A stretch of DNA of 64,000 nt, from NCBI RefSeq assembly GCF_000517265.1, contig NZ_AYSJ01000017.1, forward strand, positions 1 to 64,000, read 5' to 3'. Source of the DNA: Photorhabdus khanii NC19. Its GTDB lineage: Bacteria; Pseudomonadota; Gammaproteobacteria; Enterobacterales; Enterobacteriaceae. Positions 1-8,860 of this stretch are shown piece after piece. How positions within the stretch are numbered: position 1 is the stretch's first letter; each line of letters starts with the position of its first letter. The notes beneath the pieces are model-generated. The model saw only the letters and a program-made list of their open reading frames with translations, made no database searches and was not told the DNA's origin. The position numbers were made by a program, and so were the translations under genes.

Positions 1-320
1 GGGGGTGTTTGCGTTTTTTGGGATGATTTGATTTACTGATTTAACCTTAGATTTGCATAAGATAGCCCACCTCAGAGGGGGTAGGTTAAGACTCAGTTTT
101 TTGGGTTCGAAAGTATAGGGGAGCAACCCAGCTATGACCTCAAGAAGTAGGTTTAGAGGGTTTCGGTGCCGTGTATGCTCTATGTGTGAGATGTTTTTTA
201 ACTGATCAAAGAGCATTTCTATCCAATACTATTTTCTTAGCATAATTCGGTTCCATAGAGAAATATCTTTAAGTTTCATATTATTACGCGTATTTATCAC
301 CAGGATGATCTCTTGGAGCC
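1..320 (-). pseudogene. IS982-type transposase C-terminal remnant
   Basis: Read on the minus strand, about 305 down to 20, this encodes the C-terminal part of an IS982-family transposase: a TRNNMK motif, then FDQLKN, IEHTRHR and YTFEPKK in order, as in the end of that family's DDE domain. An in-frame TAG interrupts it just before YWIEMLFDQLKN, and no N-terminal half is attached in frame. The fragment may continue beyond the left edge. It is a dead remnant. Family assignment rests on remembered motif order, not on a search. Confidence 0.6.
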
Positions 321-344
321 AGTTCATTATTCAGAGACTGTGAG

Positions 345-470
345 ATATCCCCTTTGTCGCCATAGATTTTATTGGGGTCGCCGCAGGCCTAATCGCTTAT
401 ACATTCCAACCTAAAAAAACCGAGCTTGAATTTATGGGATTCTGATATCGCTATTCTTAAACGAAGTTGA
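345..470 (+). pseudogene. IS982-type transposase C-terminal remnant, opposite orientation
   Basis: A second transposase tail lies on the plus strand. One frame reads GVAAGLIAYTFQPKK; after a slip in the run of seven A near 413-419 another frame continues KKPSLNLWDSDIAILKRS and stops at TGA 468-470. Just upstream a third frame reads CRHR, matching the TRHR of the neighbouring fragment. At least two frameshifts make it non-functional. It abuts the minus-strand fragment that begins at 473, so the two pieces meet end to end. Confidence 0.5.
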
Positions 471-472
471 CG

Positions 473-730
473 TTAGCTAATAAGTTTAGGGAACTCGGTC
501 CGCAAGCAGATCTTAACGTATTGATTATATAAATATTTAAAATCACGAAAACGAGACATGTGGAACAGAATAAGGAGAGTCATGACCTCATCATAGGAAA
601 GTGTTGAATGACGATGCTGCTGACTTTCACTGTTGTCGAGTAACCGTTGCTGCCTAAGGGAAGAAATGTTTGGCAAAAATCGTCGATTTCACAATAAATT
701 TCGTCTAAATTATTCGTACCTGAGGATTCC
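473..730 (-). pseudogene. IS982-type transposase N-terminal remnant, frameshifted
   Basis: On the minus strand one frame reads NNLDEIYCEIDDFCQTFLP, the typical start of an IS982 transposase. After a frameshift near 660 it continues with LSYDEVMTLLILFH and FRDFKYLYNQYV, ending LRTEFPKLIS before a stop at 473-475. These are the family's N-terminal helical region. The catalytic DDE half is missing from this piece. Together with the two fragments to the left it marks an old, rearranged insertion site. Confidence 0.6.
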
Positions 731-888
731 GTGAGCAACTTAAACTATAACTAACGGTAATCTTACTGATTAATAGCTATTTTGATGAAATAGCTCCTTT
801 ATCATCAAAAGATAGCTTGTTTAATTTTAATCCAAATAGAATCCCTGATTTGGATAAGAATTTACTAATAAGTTTATGGCGAATATTT
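731..888. other. Non-coding stretch next to the IS remnants
   Basis: I see no gene here. A short inverted repeat, AGCTATTT around a 5-base loop (about 775-795), lies downstream of the lipoprotein gene but has no T-run, so it is not a convincing terminator. Confidence 0.4.
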
Positions 889-1302
889 TTATTTTCCATA
901 GTAACCAGCCTCGTAAGAATTGATGACTCCTTTAATTAATGCTTTTATCTTCTTATCTGAAATCTGACTATTGTCAATTTTTTCTATATGTACTTTTGGT
1001 GAAATGAATGTTTCTGACATGTCGATTTCTTGAATGAAATTATCACTATTAAAATAACTAATTCTTTGCTCAAATTCCTGTGAGCTGATATTGTCCATTC
1101 TATTCTTAACTTCCTCTCTATAAAATTGTTCAAAGAAAGGCGTTAGAAGTTTAATAGAATTATTCACATGTGTTTTAAAGTTAGGGTCAAAATCATCATT
1201 AGAACGATAAACGTAATGCCTGGCTTCCCGTTCATACGGAGGGAGATTTACTGAACAAGCGGATAAAAATAAGAGAACAGGTAAAAAATATAAAGAGCGC
1301 AT
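889..1302 (-). CDS. Exc2-family outer-membrane lipoprotein
   Basis: This encodes a small lipoprotein of 137 aa. The N-terminus is a lipoprotein signal peptide, with hydrophobic residues 4-14 and the lipobox LSAC (Cys16). The mature part carries REARHYVYRSNDDFDPNFK and later QRISYFNSDNFIQ and SYEAGYYGK, which resemble the Exc2 family, named after plasmid ColE1 entry-exclusion proteins and also found on enterobacterial chromosomes. The start is supported by AGAGGA a few bases upstream. It stands alone beside IS scars, so it may have been brought in horizontally. A role in entry exclusion is not shown by the sequence; the family assignment is from memory. Confidence 0.6.
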   Translation of the reverse strand: MRSLYFLPVLLFLSACSVNLPPYEREARHYVYRSNDDFDPNFKTHVNNSIKLLTPFFEQFYREEVKNRMDNISSQEFEQRISYFNSDNFIQEIDMSETFISPKVHIEKIDNSQISDKKIKALIKGVINSYEAGYYGK

Positions 1303-1592
1303 AAAAAATCCTCTACAATACTAATAGTCAATTAAATAAATTGATAATGAAGAGAAATTGCTAGAAATTAATTTCAAAGTATCTGTTTGATTAACATATC
1401 TATTGCACTGGATATTACCAATAATATCCTGAAAATTTTCAATATTATTATTTTCCATAGCTATATTGTTCTCTTCTTTAGAAAATGACAATGAGGTTCA
1501 AAACTCCTAAACCGAAATTCAATGAAATAAGAATCCCCTGAGATTACATGCGCTACAAGGGATTTAAATGATAATCAGCTTTATCGATTCAA
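1303..1592. other. AT-rich intergenic stretch
   Basis: No gene is visible. It separates the lipoprotein gene from the 3' end of pssA and probably holds the promoter of the former. Confidence 0.4.
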
Positions 1593-2948
1593 TTACAGAA
1601 TACGATTAATCAGCCTGTCTACCCGGATACGGCGTAAGCGACGGATAAGTTTACGTACTTTGACTGGGTAAAGCTGGATACTGTCCAGTTCCTGATAATG
1701 ACTGACAATCGTAGTATGAGTACGGATACAATTTAGTTCTTTTGCACGTTGTTCCTGCATTTCTTTATTAGGATCGTGGATAAGAATTGCATTTTCTAAA
1801 TCCAGTCCCCAGGCACGAGGATTAAGATTATTTCCTGTAATCAACTGCCATTGATTATCTATCCACACACCTTTCAGATGGTAGCTATTATCACCATCTT
1901 TCCATAGTCGTACAGTGAGTTGGTCGCTATCCACATAGCGCTGTAGTCTGCTGATAAAACGGCGCAGGTTGATTTCATATAGATAGGGTAATGCACCGAT
2001 AATTCTAAATGGCTCTTCCGGTGGAATATAAAAATCGTTGGCAGTTTTATCGCCAACAATAATTTCGACTTGTTTACCCTGACGAAGTAGATGAATAATC
2101 AGTCGGACAATGATAGCTGGAAGGTTAAAATACGGAGTACAAATAATCAGCTTTTGTTCTGTGCTGGCGATAAGATGACTGATGGTTTTATTTAGAAGAT
2201 TTTTCTTCCCCAGACCGGCAAGCGGAGTGACAGACAATTCATCGTTCGTTGCCTGATTATTTATCTGATAAGTCGTGTGTCGCAGAGAAGAACGAAATTG
2301 ACGGATCAGAGTTTTAATTTCAGGGCTACGGGGGCGATTCTTACAATTCAGTTTTTGTACAGCACCTGTAGCGATAATGTAATTATCAACAAAGTGCTTC
2401 ATTGCTTCTGCAAGTTTTGCATTGCGAAACAAATGGTAGCGATCATAACGATATTTATCATGTTGGTGGAGATAAACATCATTAATACTCGCTCCGCTAT
2501 AAATCACCGTGTCGTCAAAGATAAAACCTTTTAAATGTAAAACTCCCAGTGCTTCACGGGTATTTACTGGTACACCTAATACTGGAATTTTTACATCAGA
2601 ATATGTTTCTGTCATGGAACAATACCAATCGGCATTAGTTGCCATTGCAGCATCACCAATTCGTCCACGTTGTGCTCGATGCCAATCAACAAGAACTTTA
2701 ATGTCTAGGTTCGGGCGTTGTTGTTTAGCCAGATAAAGTGCATTAAGGATATCTCTTCCTGCGTCATCGTTTTCCAGATAGAGAGAGATGATATAAATAT
2801 GTTTTTCAGCGCTAGCAATTTTTTCCAGCAGGGTGCTGCGGAACACTTCTGGTTGATAAAGTGTTTTAATATCAGCAACTGACTGAGGTAGCTTAGGCAG
2901 TTGTGCAAGGTGTTGTTGGTGTTTAGCTTGTTTGAATTTAGACAACAT
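1593..2948 (-). CDS. pssA: CDP-diacylglycerol-serine O-phosphatidyltransferase
   Basis: This enzyme makes phosphatidylserine from CDP-diacylglycerol and L-serine, the committed step to phosphatidylethanolamine, at the membrane-cytosol interface. It belongs to the phospholipase D superfamily. Two HKD-type motifs are visible: His138-x-Lys140 with Asp145, and His357-x-Lys359 followed by GNNLNPRAW. From the ATG at 2948 it has 451 aa, the usual length; a GTG directly in front is an alternative start. It lies next to pat as in E. coli and is transcribed in the same direction, 163 bases downstream of it. Confidence 0.95.
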   Translation of the reverse strand: MLSKFKQAKHQQHLAQLPKLPQSVADIKTLYQPEVFRSTLLEKIASAEKHIYIISLYLENDDAGRDILNALYLAKQQRPNLDIKVLVDWHRAQRGRIGDAAMATNADWYCSMTETYSDVKIPVLGVPVNTREALGVLHLKGFIFDDTVIYSGASINDVYLHQHDKYRYDRYHLFRNAKLAEAMKHFVDNYIIATGAVQKLNCKNRPRSPEIKTLIRQFRSSLRHTTYQINNQATNDELSVTPLAGLGKKNLLNKTISHLIASTEQKLIICTPYFNLPAIIVRLIIHLLRQGKQVEIIVGDKTANDFYIPPEEPFRIIGALPYLYEINLRRFISRLQRYVDSDQLTVRLWKDGDNSYHLKGVWIDNQWQLITGNNLNPRAWGLDLENAILIHDPNKEMQEQRAKELNCIRTHTTIVSHYQELDSIQLYPVKVRKLIRRLRRIRVDRLINRIL

Positions 2949-3111
2949 CACAGTGCGCTTTTTCTCTTATGTTGGATGGCTGAAATACGACTATATAAAG
3001 CAATGAATCAAATGATCTGGCGATAATACCATTAGTTTGGCTAATTGTGAGCATGATTTAACGCTCTGCTACCTAATGATTCAAGTCTGTGCGATTCATC
3101 ACGTAGTTGAT

Positions 3112-5754
3112 TTAAAGTTCGAGGGCTAAGTTTACAATACCATCCTCAAATTGAACATCTATGGTAAATCCAAGTTTTTTAGCCAGTTTTATCATAGTAC
3201 GGTTTTCTGGCATTGTGATGGCGTTGAGGCGGCTTATGCCATGTTCCCGCGTATAATTAATCAGCTTAATCATAAGCTGATGTCCAAGGGTAATCCCTTT
3301 TAAATCAGAGCGTACCAGTACAGCGAATTCTGCTTCGACATTATCAGGATCAGCTATGGCACGGGTGACACCGATAATTTCCGGGTTAGTCTTAGGATGA
3401 CGCACGGCAACAAATGCCATTTCACGATCGTAATCAATTTGAGTCATATTTGCTAAATCATCGTGGGTGAATTCGCTGATTTCACTGAAGTAGCGGTAAT
3501 AAAGATCTTCTTTGGTAACCTGACCAATAAAATCTTTCAGCAGTGGCTCATCTTCTGGCAGAATTGGACGCAGAAGGCATTCTGCACCACTTTTCAGTTT
3601 TATGGTTTCTTCCAGTTCGCTTGGATATGGGCGGATAGCCAATCTGGTCCGTGGATCGCCTTCTATCGAAGATAATTCCATTGAAACATCCAGTAGTGTG
3701 AACTCATCGCCAGAAGCCAGTAATGGATGAATATCGAGTCGTACAATTTGTGGGCAATCAAGTAATAGGTTAGATACTTGAACCAAAAGTCGGCTAAGTG
3801 CCAGCACATCTAATGATTGAGGGGAGCCCCTGAGTTTAATTTTCCTGCTTTTTGTGGCTTGAATAACCAGGTATCGCGCTAATGCCATATTAAGCGGCGG
3901 TAATGCTACGGCTGCTTGTGTTTCATGTGACCATTCAACACCACCTTCTCCCAGCATAATCAGTGGACCAAATACTTCGTCTTGTTCTACTGCGATACGC
4001 AACTCTTGTGCTCCGGCACGATTTGCCATGCTCTGAACTAACAGTCCCTGAACTCTTGCTTGAGGGAAGTTTTGATTGACTCGTTCGATAATCGCTTGAG
4101 CTGAAGTTCTGACTTCATTTGCGTTTCGCAAATAGAGCATAACCCCCTGAACTTCTGATTTATGTGGGATATCTGGTGAACGTAATTTCAGGGCGACAGG
4201 ATAACCGATCTGTTGGGCAATATTGACTGCTTCATCACTGTTATGCGCAATCCAGGTTGGAAGTGTATTGAGGCCATAGGCTTCCAAAATAGGTTGAACT
4301 TCATGGGTATCCAGACGCGAATTCCCCTGTTCCAGAGCTTGTTGTATGCACTGATGGACGCGGGCCGTATTGGCTGTGATGTTTGCTGATAGTGCTGGTG
4401 TTTCTGTTAATTGTTTCTGATTGCGGCGATATTCCACCATATGCATAAAAGCAGTAACGGCACCTTCCGGGGTTCGGTAAGTTGGAATACCTGCTTCACT
4501 GAACAGACGGCGGGCTTCTTGTGAAGAATACTCTCCGCACCAGTTGGTGAAGATAGTCAGCCATTTTCCCCGTGGATGTTTACGGATTGTTTCAATGACT
4601 TTTGTGGCGGTCTGAATGCCGGGAGCAATTGCGCTAGGAGAATGAATAAGTAACAGAGCATCATGGTCATGGCTGTCTAGCAAAGGTTTTAGTGCGGAGA
4701 CGTAACGTTCCACCGTAGAGTCATCTTTTAAATCCAGTGGATTGTGTAAGGCGATAGTTTCTGGCAGGTGTGTTTTCAATGTTTTCGTTGTTTCTTCACC
4801 TAACGTTGCTAACTTACCGTTACGACGGAATAACTCATCCAGCGCCATTGCTGCTGGAGCAGCACCATTGCTGATGATAAATAGTCGCTCTCCCCGTAAA
4901 GGTGACATATGGCTTAACGTTTCTACAGCAGAAAACATTTCATGTGTATCTTGCACCCGCAATAATCCAGCTCGCTGAATTGCTGCGTCATAGGCAGCAT
5001 CCAGGTTTTGTTGTTCACCAAGTAATTTCTGGGCCCGCTTGGTGCGGCCGCTTTTAACCACCAAAATAGGTTTATTGCGGGAAGCACTTCTGGACGCTGA
5101 AAGAAAGCGACGGGCGTCATGAATATGCTCCAGATAGAGCAGGATAGCGCTGGTTTTACTGTCACGAGCCAGAAAATCAAGCAGATGATCAATATCAATA
5201 TCTACACTGTCGCCCAATGCGATAAAGTAGGAAAATCCGACTCCTCGGTGTTGAGCCCAGTCAAGAATCGTATTTGATACTGCCGCAGATTGAGAAATAA
5301 AGGCTAGTTTCCCTTTGAGTATTGGAACTGGAGAAAAGCTGGCGTTTAATCCTTGCCAGGGGGCTAATAATCCCAAACTGTTTGGTCCAAGTAGCCGGAT
5401 ACTATAGCGCTGGCAACACTGTTTTAGCTCAGTAAATTGGGGCTTTGGTGAGGAAAGAATAATAACTGTTTTGCAACCAAGTTGCCCCAGTTGTTCCAGA
5501 CTTTGCAAATTGCGGCTATGATGAGTACAAATAACAGCCAAATCTGGTGTAATCGGTAATTTATCTATTGAAGGATAGGCTAAAACCCCTTGAACGGAAC
5601 TGCTATTGGGTGTTATCGGCAGTATTGGTCCGGCAAATCCTCCTGCAAGTAGGTTGCGCATCATAACGGAACCCGCTCGTTCTGGTTTTTCTGAGGCGCC
5701 AATTACCGCAATGGATTTAGGGCGTAATAAAGCTTCAAGTCCGCGCTGGCTCAT
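3112..5754 (-). CDS. pat: Protein lysine acetyltransferase Pat (PatZ/YfiQ)
   Basis: This 880-aa protein uses acetyl-CoA to acetylate lysines of target proteins, classically acetyl-CoA synthetase, and so dampens acetate activation. The order is a CoA-binding/NDP-forming acyl-CoA synthetase-like region (SIAVIGASEKP near the N-terminus, RLLGPNSLG near 140), an ATP-grasp-like region (YPVALKLRSPDIPHKSEVQG near 515) and a C-terminal GNAT domain, about 725-880, with RSDLKGITLGHQL as the acetyl-CoA-binding motif. Length and domain order fit enterobacterial PatZ. The start lies seven bases after CCTCCTG-complementary AGGAGG-like sequence. The wrecked tapT gene lies just upstream, the usual neighbour. 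Confidence 0.93.
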   Translation of the reverse strand: MSQRGLEALLRPKSIAVIGASEKPERAGSVMMRNLLAGGFAGPILPITPNSSSVQGVLAYPSIDKLPITPDLAVICTHHSRNLQSLEQLGQLGCKTVIILSSPKPQFTELKQCCQRYSIRLLGPNSLGLLAPWQGLNASFSPVPILKGKLAFISQSAAVSNTILDWAQHRGVGFSYFIALGDSVDIDIDHLLDFLARDSKTSAILLYLEHIHDARRFLSASRSASRNKPILVVKSGRTKRAQKLLGEQQNLDAAYDAAIQRAGLLRVQDTHEMFSAVETLSHMSPLRGERLFIISNGAAPAAMALDELFRRNGKLATLGEETTKTLKTHLPETIALHNPLDLKDDSTVERYVSALKPLLDSHDHDALLLIHSPSAIAPGIQTATKVIETIRKHPRGKWLTIFTNWCGEYSSQEARRLFSEAGIPTYRTPEGAVTAFMHMVEYRRNQKQLTETPALSANITANTARVHQCIQQALEQGNSRLDTHEVQPILEAYGLNTLPTWIAHNSDEAVNIAQQIGYPVALKLRSPDIPHKSEVQGVMLYLRNANEVRTSAQAIIERVNQNFPQARVQGLLVQSMANRAGAQELRIAVEQDEVFGPLIMLGEGGVEWSHETQAAVALPPLNMALARYLVIQATKSRKIKLRGSPQSLDVLALSRLLVQVSNLLLDCPQIVRLDIHPLLASGDEFTLLDVSMELSSIEGDPRTRLAIRPYPSELEETIKLKSGAECLLRPILPEDEPLLKDFIGQVTKEDLYYRYFSEISEFTHDDLANMTQIDYDREMAFVAVRHPKTNPEIIGVTRAIADPDNVEAEFAVLVRSDLKGITLGHQLMIKLINYTREHGISRLNAITMPENRTMIKLAKKLGFTIDVQFEDGIVNLALEL

Positions 5755-5819
5755 CAGGAGGCTCCTTGTTGGCGATTAATGTGGTCACTGTAACGGATTT
5801 TGTTGGTCATTGCTGTGAT

Positions 5820-6094
5820 TTACGCTATCGGGTGATGAGGTTTACCTGCCAGATATTGTTGATGAAAATAGCTAACAATTTACCTGTATTACTGGGTTTC
5901 ATTGGTTCGGTATCAAACATGATAAGACAAAATCGGCTGGTGGCATTCGCCAGTTCGATTGTATCGCACAGACAACTTTTTTATGGCAGTAGACAGTAAG
6001 AGCAACGTTCTATACGGCAACCACGGGCACGAAAGGGACGAGTAGAGCGAGCGAGGCGCTGCTGGCGCAGTTGGAAGACGGCATTATCATTCAT
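5820..6094 (-). pseudogene. tapT: tapT (yfiP) pseudogene: nonsense codon and large internal deletion
   Basis: Read on the minus strand from the ATG at 6094, this encodes the start of the DTW-domain tRNA-uridine aminocarboxypropyltransferase YfiP/TapT: MNDNAVFQLRQQRLARSTR, then the zinc-type pair CSYCLLP and CLC, then SRFCLIMFDTEPMKPSNTG. An in-frame TAA (5981-5983) stands where homologues have a residue between LLP and K. After about 65 codons the reading jumps frame directly to QYLAGKPHHPIA and a stop at 5820-5822, which is the end of the normal protein. Roughly 150 central codons, including the DTW motif, are gone. The enzyme normally makes acp3U in tRNA. Confidence 0.85.
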
Positions 6095-6231
6095 AAATCA
6101 GGAACCTGGGTCCTTCAGGTAAAAGGTAGGAAAAAAATTAAAGGCATATTTTAATGGATTGTAGGTGTCAGAGGTAGCTTACCATGCACACATCAGGTAA
6201 TCTTCGCGCCATAAAGTAGTTGGAGAGACGA
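6095..6231. other. Short gap at the usual position of trxC
   Basis: In E. coli trxC (thioredoxin 2) lies between yfiP and yfiF. Here only about 135 bases remain and neither strand encodes a thioredoxin CGPC motif. Confidence 0.5.
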
Positions 6232-7248
6232 ATGAACGATTCATACAGTGGTAAAAATGGCAAAGTCAAAGTGATGTATGTCCGTAGTGAGGACAGTAAT
6301 GACAGCCGCAGCAATAACAAACGTCCGTCGGGCAAAGGACGCGATCAAGGTCAGCGTCGTCGGGACAATGAGCGATCATCCCGTTCTCCGCGTGTTACTG
6401 AGCGTGAAAGATCGCCTTGGAAAACAGTTTCTCGCCCTGAGAGTGATTCTTTAACGCCAGAGCATGGCGGTATCAGTGGGAAAAGTCAGATTGATCCAGA
6501 GCAGCTTCGTCGTCAGCGAATGGAAGAAACCCGGATTTATGGTGAAAATGCTTGTCAGGCGATGTTTAAGAACCGTTCTGAGGCGATAGTTCGTGCTTGG
6601 TTTGTTGAGTCAGTGACACCACGCTTCCGTAATGCTCTAAAATGGATGGCTGCCAACCGCAAAGCTTATCATGTTGTGGATGAAGCTGAACTGGCGAAAG
6701 TGTCAGGTACTGAGCATCATGGTGGTGTTTGTTTTCTGATTAAAAAACGCAGTGGTTTGGATGCGGAGACCTACCTGAAAAGTGCTCCGGTAAAAGACTG
6801 TGTTCTGGCTCTTGAAGATGTGGGTAATCCACATAACCTCGGTGCTATTATGCGAAGCTGTGCGCATTTTGGTGTGCAGGGTGTGATTTTGCAGGATGTG
6901 GCTTTGTTAGAATCTGGTGCGGCTATTCGTACAGCAGAGGGTGGCGCTGAACATATTAAAGGTATTGATGCTGATGGTTTTACCACCACACTGAATAAAT
7001 TTCGTGAAGCTGGTTATACCATTGTGACAACATCCAGCCATAAAGGCAGCACCAATTTAGCTAAAGCTAAATTACCCGAAAAAATGGTTCTGGTACTTGG
7101 TCAGGAACATGATGGCTTGAGTGACAGTGCTTGGGAACATGGCGATATGAGTCTGTTCGTCGGCGGCACAGGTTTGATTGAAAGCCTGAACGTTTCTGTT
7201 GCAACTGGCGTTATGCTGGCAGAGTGGTGGCGACAGAATAGAGCCTGA
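6232..7248 (+). CDS. yfiF: TrmH/SpoU-family RNA methyltransferase YfiF
   Basis: This is a SAM-dependent 2'-O-ribose methyltransferase-like protein of the SPOUT class, 338 aa; its RNA substrate is not firmly known. The first ~95 residues are a basic, Arg/Ser-rich low-complexity extension. A small substrate-binding domain (about 100-180) follows, then the catalytic knot with motif 1 ([13 protein letters not shown]), motif 2 ([11 protein letters not shown]) and motif 3 ([11 protein letters not shown]). The ATG at 6232 is preceded by GGAGAG. It is convergent with emrB and separated from it by a bidirectional terminator. Confidence 0.88.
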   Translation: MNDSYSGKNGKVKVMYVRSEDSNDSRSNNKRPSGKGRDQGQRRRDNERSSRSPRVTERERSPWKTVSRPESDSLTPEHGGISGKSQIDPEQLRRQRMEETRIYGENACQAMFKNRSEAIVRAWFVESVTPRFRNALKWMAANRKAYHVVDEAELAKVSGTEHHGGVCFLIKKRSGLDAETYLKSAPVKDCVLALEDVGNPHNLGAIMRSCAHFGVQGVILQDVALLESGAAIRTAEGGAEHIKGIDADGFTTTLNKFREAGYTIVTTSSHKGSTNLAKAKLPEKMVLVLGQEHDGLSDSAWEHGDMSLFVGGTGLIESLNVSVATGVMLAEWWRQNRA

Positions 7249-7250
7249 TG

Positions 7251-7284
7251 GAAAAAGCGGGAGCCGTGGGTGCTCCCGTTTTGC
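7251..7284. terminator. Bidirectional intrinsic terminator between yfiF and emrB
   Basis: The stem CGGGAGC/GCTCCCG (7258-7264 and 7272-7278) is followed by TTTT on the plus strand and preceded by AAAAA, so a T-run follows it on the minus strand too. It sits between two convergent genes. Confidence 0.75.
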
Positions 7285-7294
7285 TATTTAAGAT

Positions 7295-8833
7295 TCAGTG
7301 GGCTCCGCTAACACTCTCTTTACTGCCTTGTATGAATGGGGGTTTCGCTAACCAGACGAGTATAATTAAAATCAGGAATACACAGGCGGAGAGCCAGAAT
7401 ATTTCATTTGCTGAAATTATGAGTCCCTGATGGGTAATTTCTTTTGCCAGATAACCCGAAATTTGCTGGTTATTCATTCCCAAGGCCGATAATTGCTGAT
7501 AAATCTGTTGAGTATCGGGGCTATAAGGATTGATGTGTTCTGTAAAATGAGCGTGATGCATTGATTCGCGTTGAGTCCACATGGTCGCTGTTAGTGATGT
7601 TCCTATTGAGCCTGCCAATGTTCGGATAAAGTTAGACAAACTGGATGCAGATGCCACACGTTCTGGTGGTAAGCCAGAAAGGGTAATGGTTGTTAGCGGC
7701 ATAAAGAAACAGGCGATAGCAAATCCTTGAATAAATTGAGGCCATGCAGAGGCGGCAAAATCCATTCCTGGTTCGAATGTATATGCACGCCAGTAATAAC
7801 AGACAGAGTACATTACAAAGCTGAATGTCACTATGTAGCGCATATCTACTCTATTGCCGAACTTACCAATCAGCGGAGATATTATCAATGGCAACAATCC
7901 TACTGGCGCTAATGCAAGTCCTGCCCAGGTTGCGGTATAGCCAAACACTTCCTGTAATAATTGAGGTAACAAAACGATTGTGCCGAAGTAGAGTAGATAA
8001 GCCAAACTCAAACAGAGGCAACCAATAGTAAAATTGCGTTCTTTGAACAGCGACAAGTCAATAATTGGATTGTCATCGGTCAATTCCCATACTGTCAAAA
8101 ATACCAATGAGATTACGGCGATAACAGCCAATACGATAATTTCGGTAGAATTAAACCAGTCCAGTTCTTTACCCTGATCCAGCATAATTTGCAAACAACT
8201 CACCCCGACAACCAACAACACGAGTCCTATTGTGTCGATAGGTTTGATCTGTGTTTGGGTTTCACGTCCTTTCAGCGTTTTCATCGCAATTAGAATAATC
8301 GCTATACCAACAGGGACGTTGATAAAGAAAATCCATCCCCAATGATAGTTATCACTGATATAGCCGCCCAGAATAGGGCCAAAAATCGGTGCGACAATAA
8401 TAGTGATTGACCATAACGCAAGCGCCATATTTCCTTTGGCGGGGGGATAATTATTCAGTAACAGGCTTTGCGAAAGAGGAATAAGAGGACCAGCAACTAA
8501 CCCCTGAATAACCCGGAAGAAGATTAGCATTCCAAGGCTGTTGGAAATCCCGCATAACCAGGAAGCTATAGCGAACAGGGCTGTTGACCAGATGAATAGC
8601 TTAACTTCACCGATGCGCTTTGCCAGCCATCCGGTAATCGGGATGGAAATTGCATTTGCAACACCGAAAGAGGTAATGACCCAAAGTCCCTGAGAATTTG
8701 ATGACCCCAGATTACCTGAGATAGTGGGTATCGCTACGTTAGCAATTGTGGAATCCAAAACTTGCATGAAAGTTGCCAAAGATAGCGCAATGGTCATCCA
8801 TGCAAGTTTGACCCCTGTGAGCGGCTGTTTCAT
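7295..8833 (-). CDS. emrB: Multidrug efflux MFS transporter EmrB (DHA2 family)
   Basis: This is the inner-membrane proton-driven pump of the EmrAB-TolC tripartite system, which expels hydrophobic uncouplers and antibiotics. From the ATG at 8833 it is 512 aa, as in E. coli. It has 14 predicted membrane segments; the motif LDSTIANVAIPTI in the first segment is typical of the 14-helix DHA2 group, and GWIFFINVPVG after segment 5-6 is also diagnostic. It follows emrA by 27 bases and is transcribed with it. Confidence 0.93.
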   Translation of the reverse strand: MKQPLTGVKLAWMTIALSLATFMQVLDSTIANVAIPTISGNLGSSNSQGLWVITSFGVANAISIPITGWLAKRIGEVKLFIWSTALFAIASWLCGISNSLGMLIFFRVIQGLVAGPLIPLSQSLLLNNYPPAKGNMALALWSITIIVAPIFGPILGGYISDNYHWGWIFFINVPVGIAIILIAMKTLKGRETQTQIKPIDTIGLVLLVVGVSCLQIMLDQGKELDWFNSTEIIVLAVIAVISLVFLTVWELTDDNPIIDLSLFKERNFTIGCLCLSLAYLLYFGTIVLLPQLLQEVFGYTATWAGLALAPVGLLPLIISPLIGKFGNRVDMRYIVTFSFVMYSVCYYWRAYTFEPGMDFAASAWPQFIQGFAIACFFMPLTTITLSGLPPERVASASSLSNFIRTLAGSIGTSLTATMWTQRESMHHAHFTEHINPYSPDTQQIYQQLSALGMNNQQISGYLAKEITHQGLIISANEIFWLSACVFLILIILVWLAKPPFIQGSKESVSGAH

Positions 8834-8860
8834 CACTGTTGCCTTCTGTCTGTATTGTTT

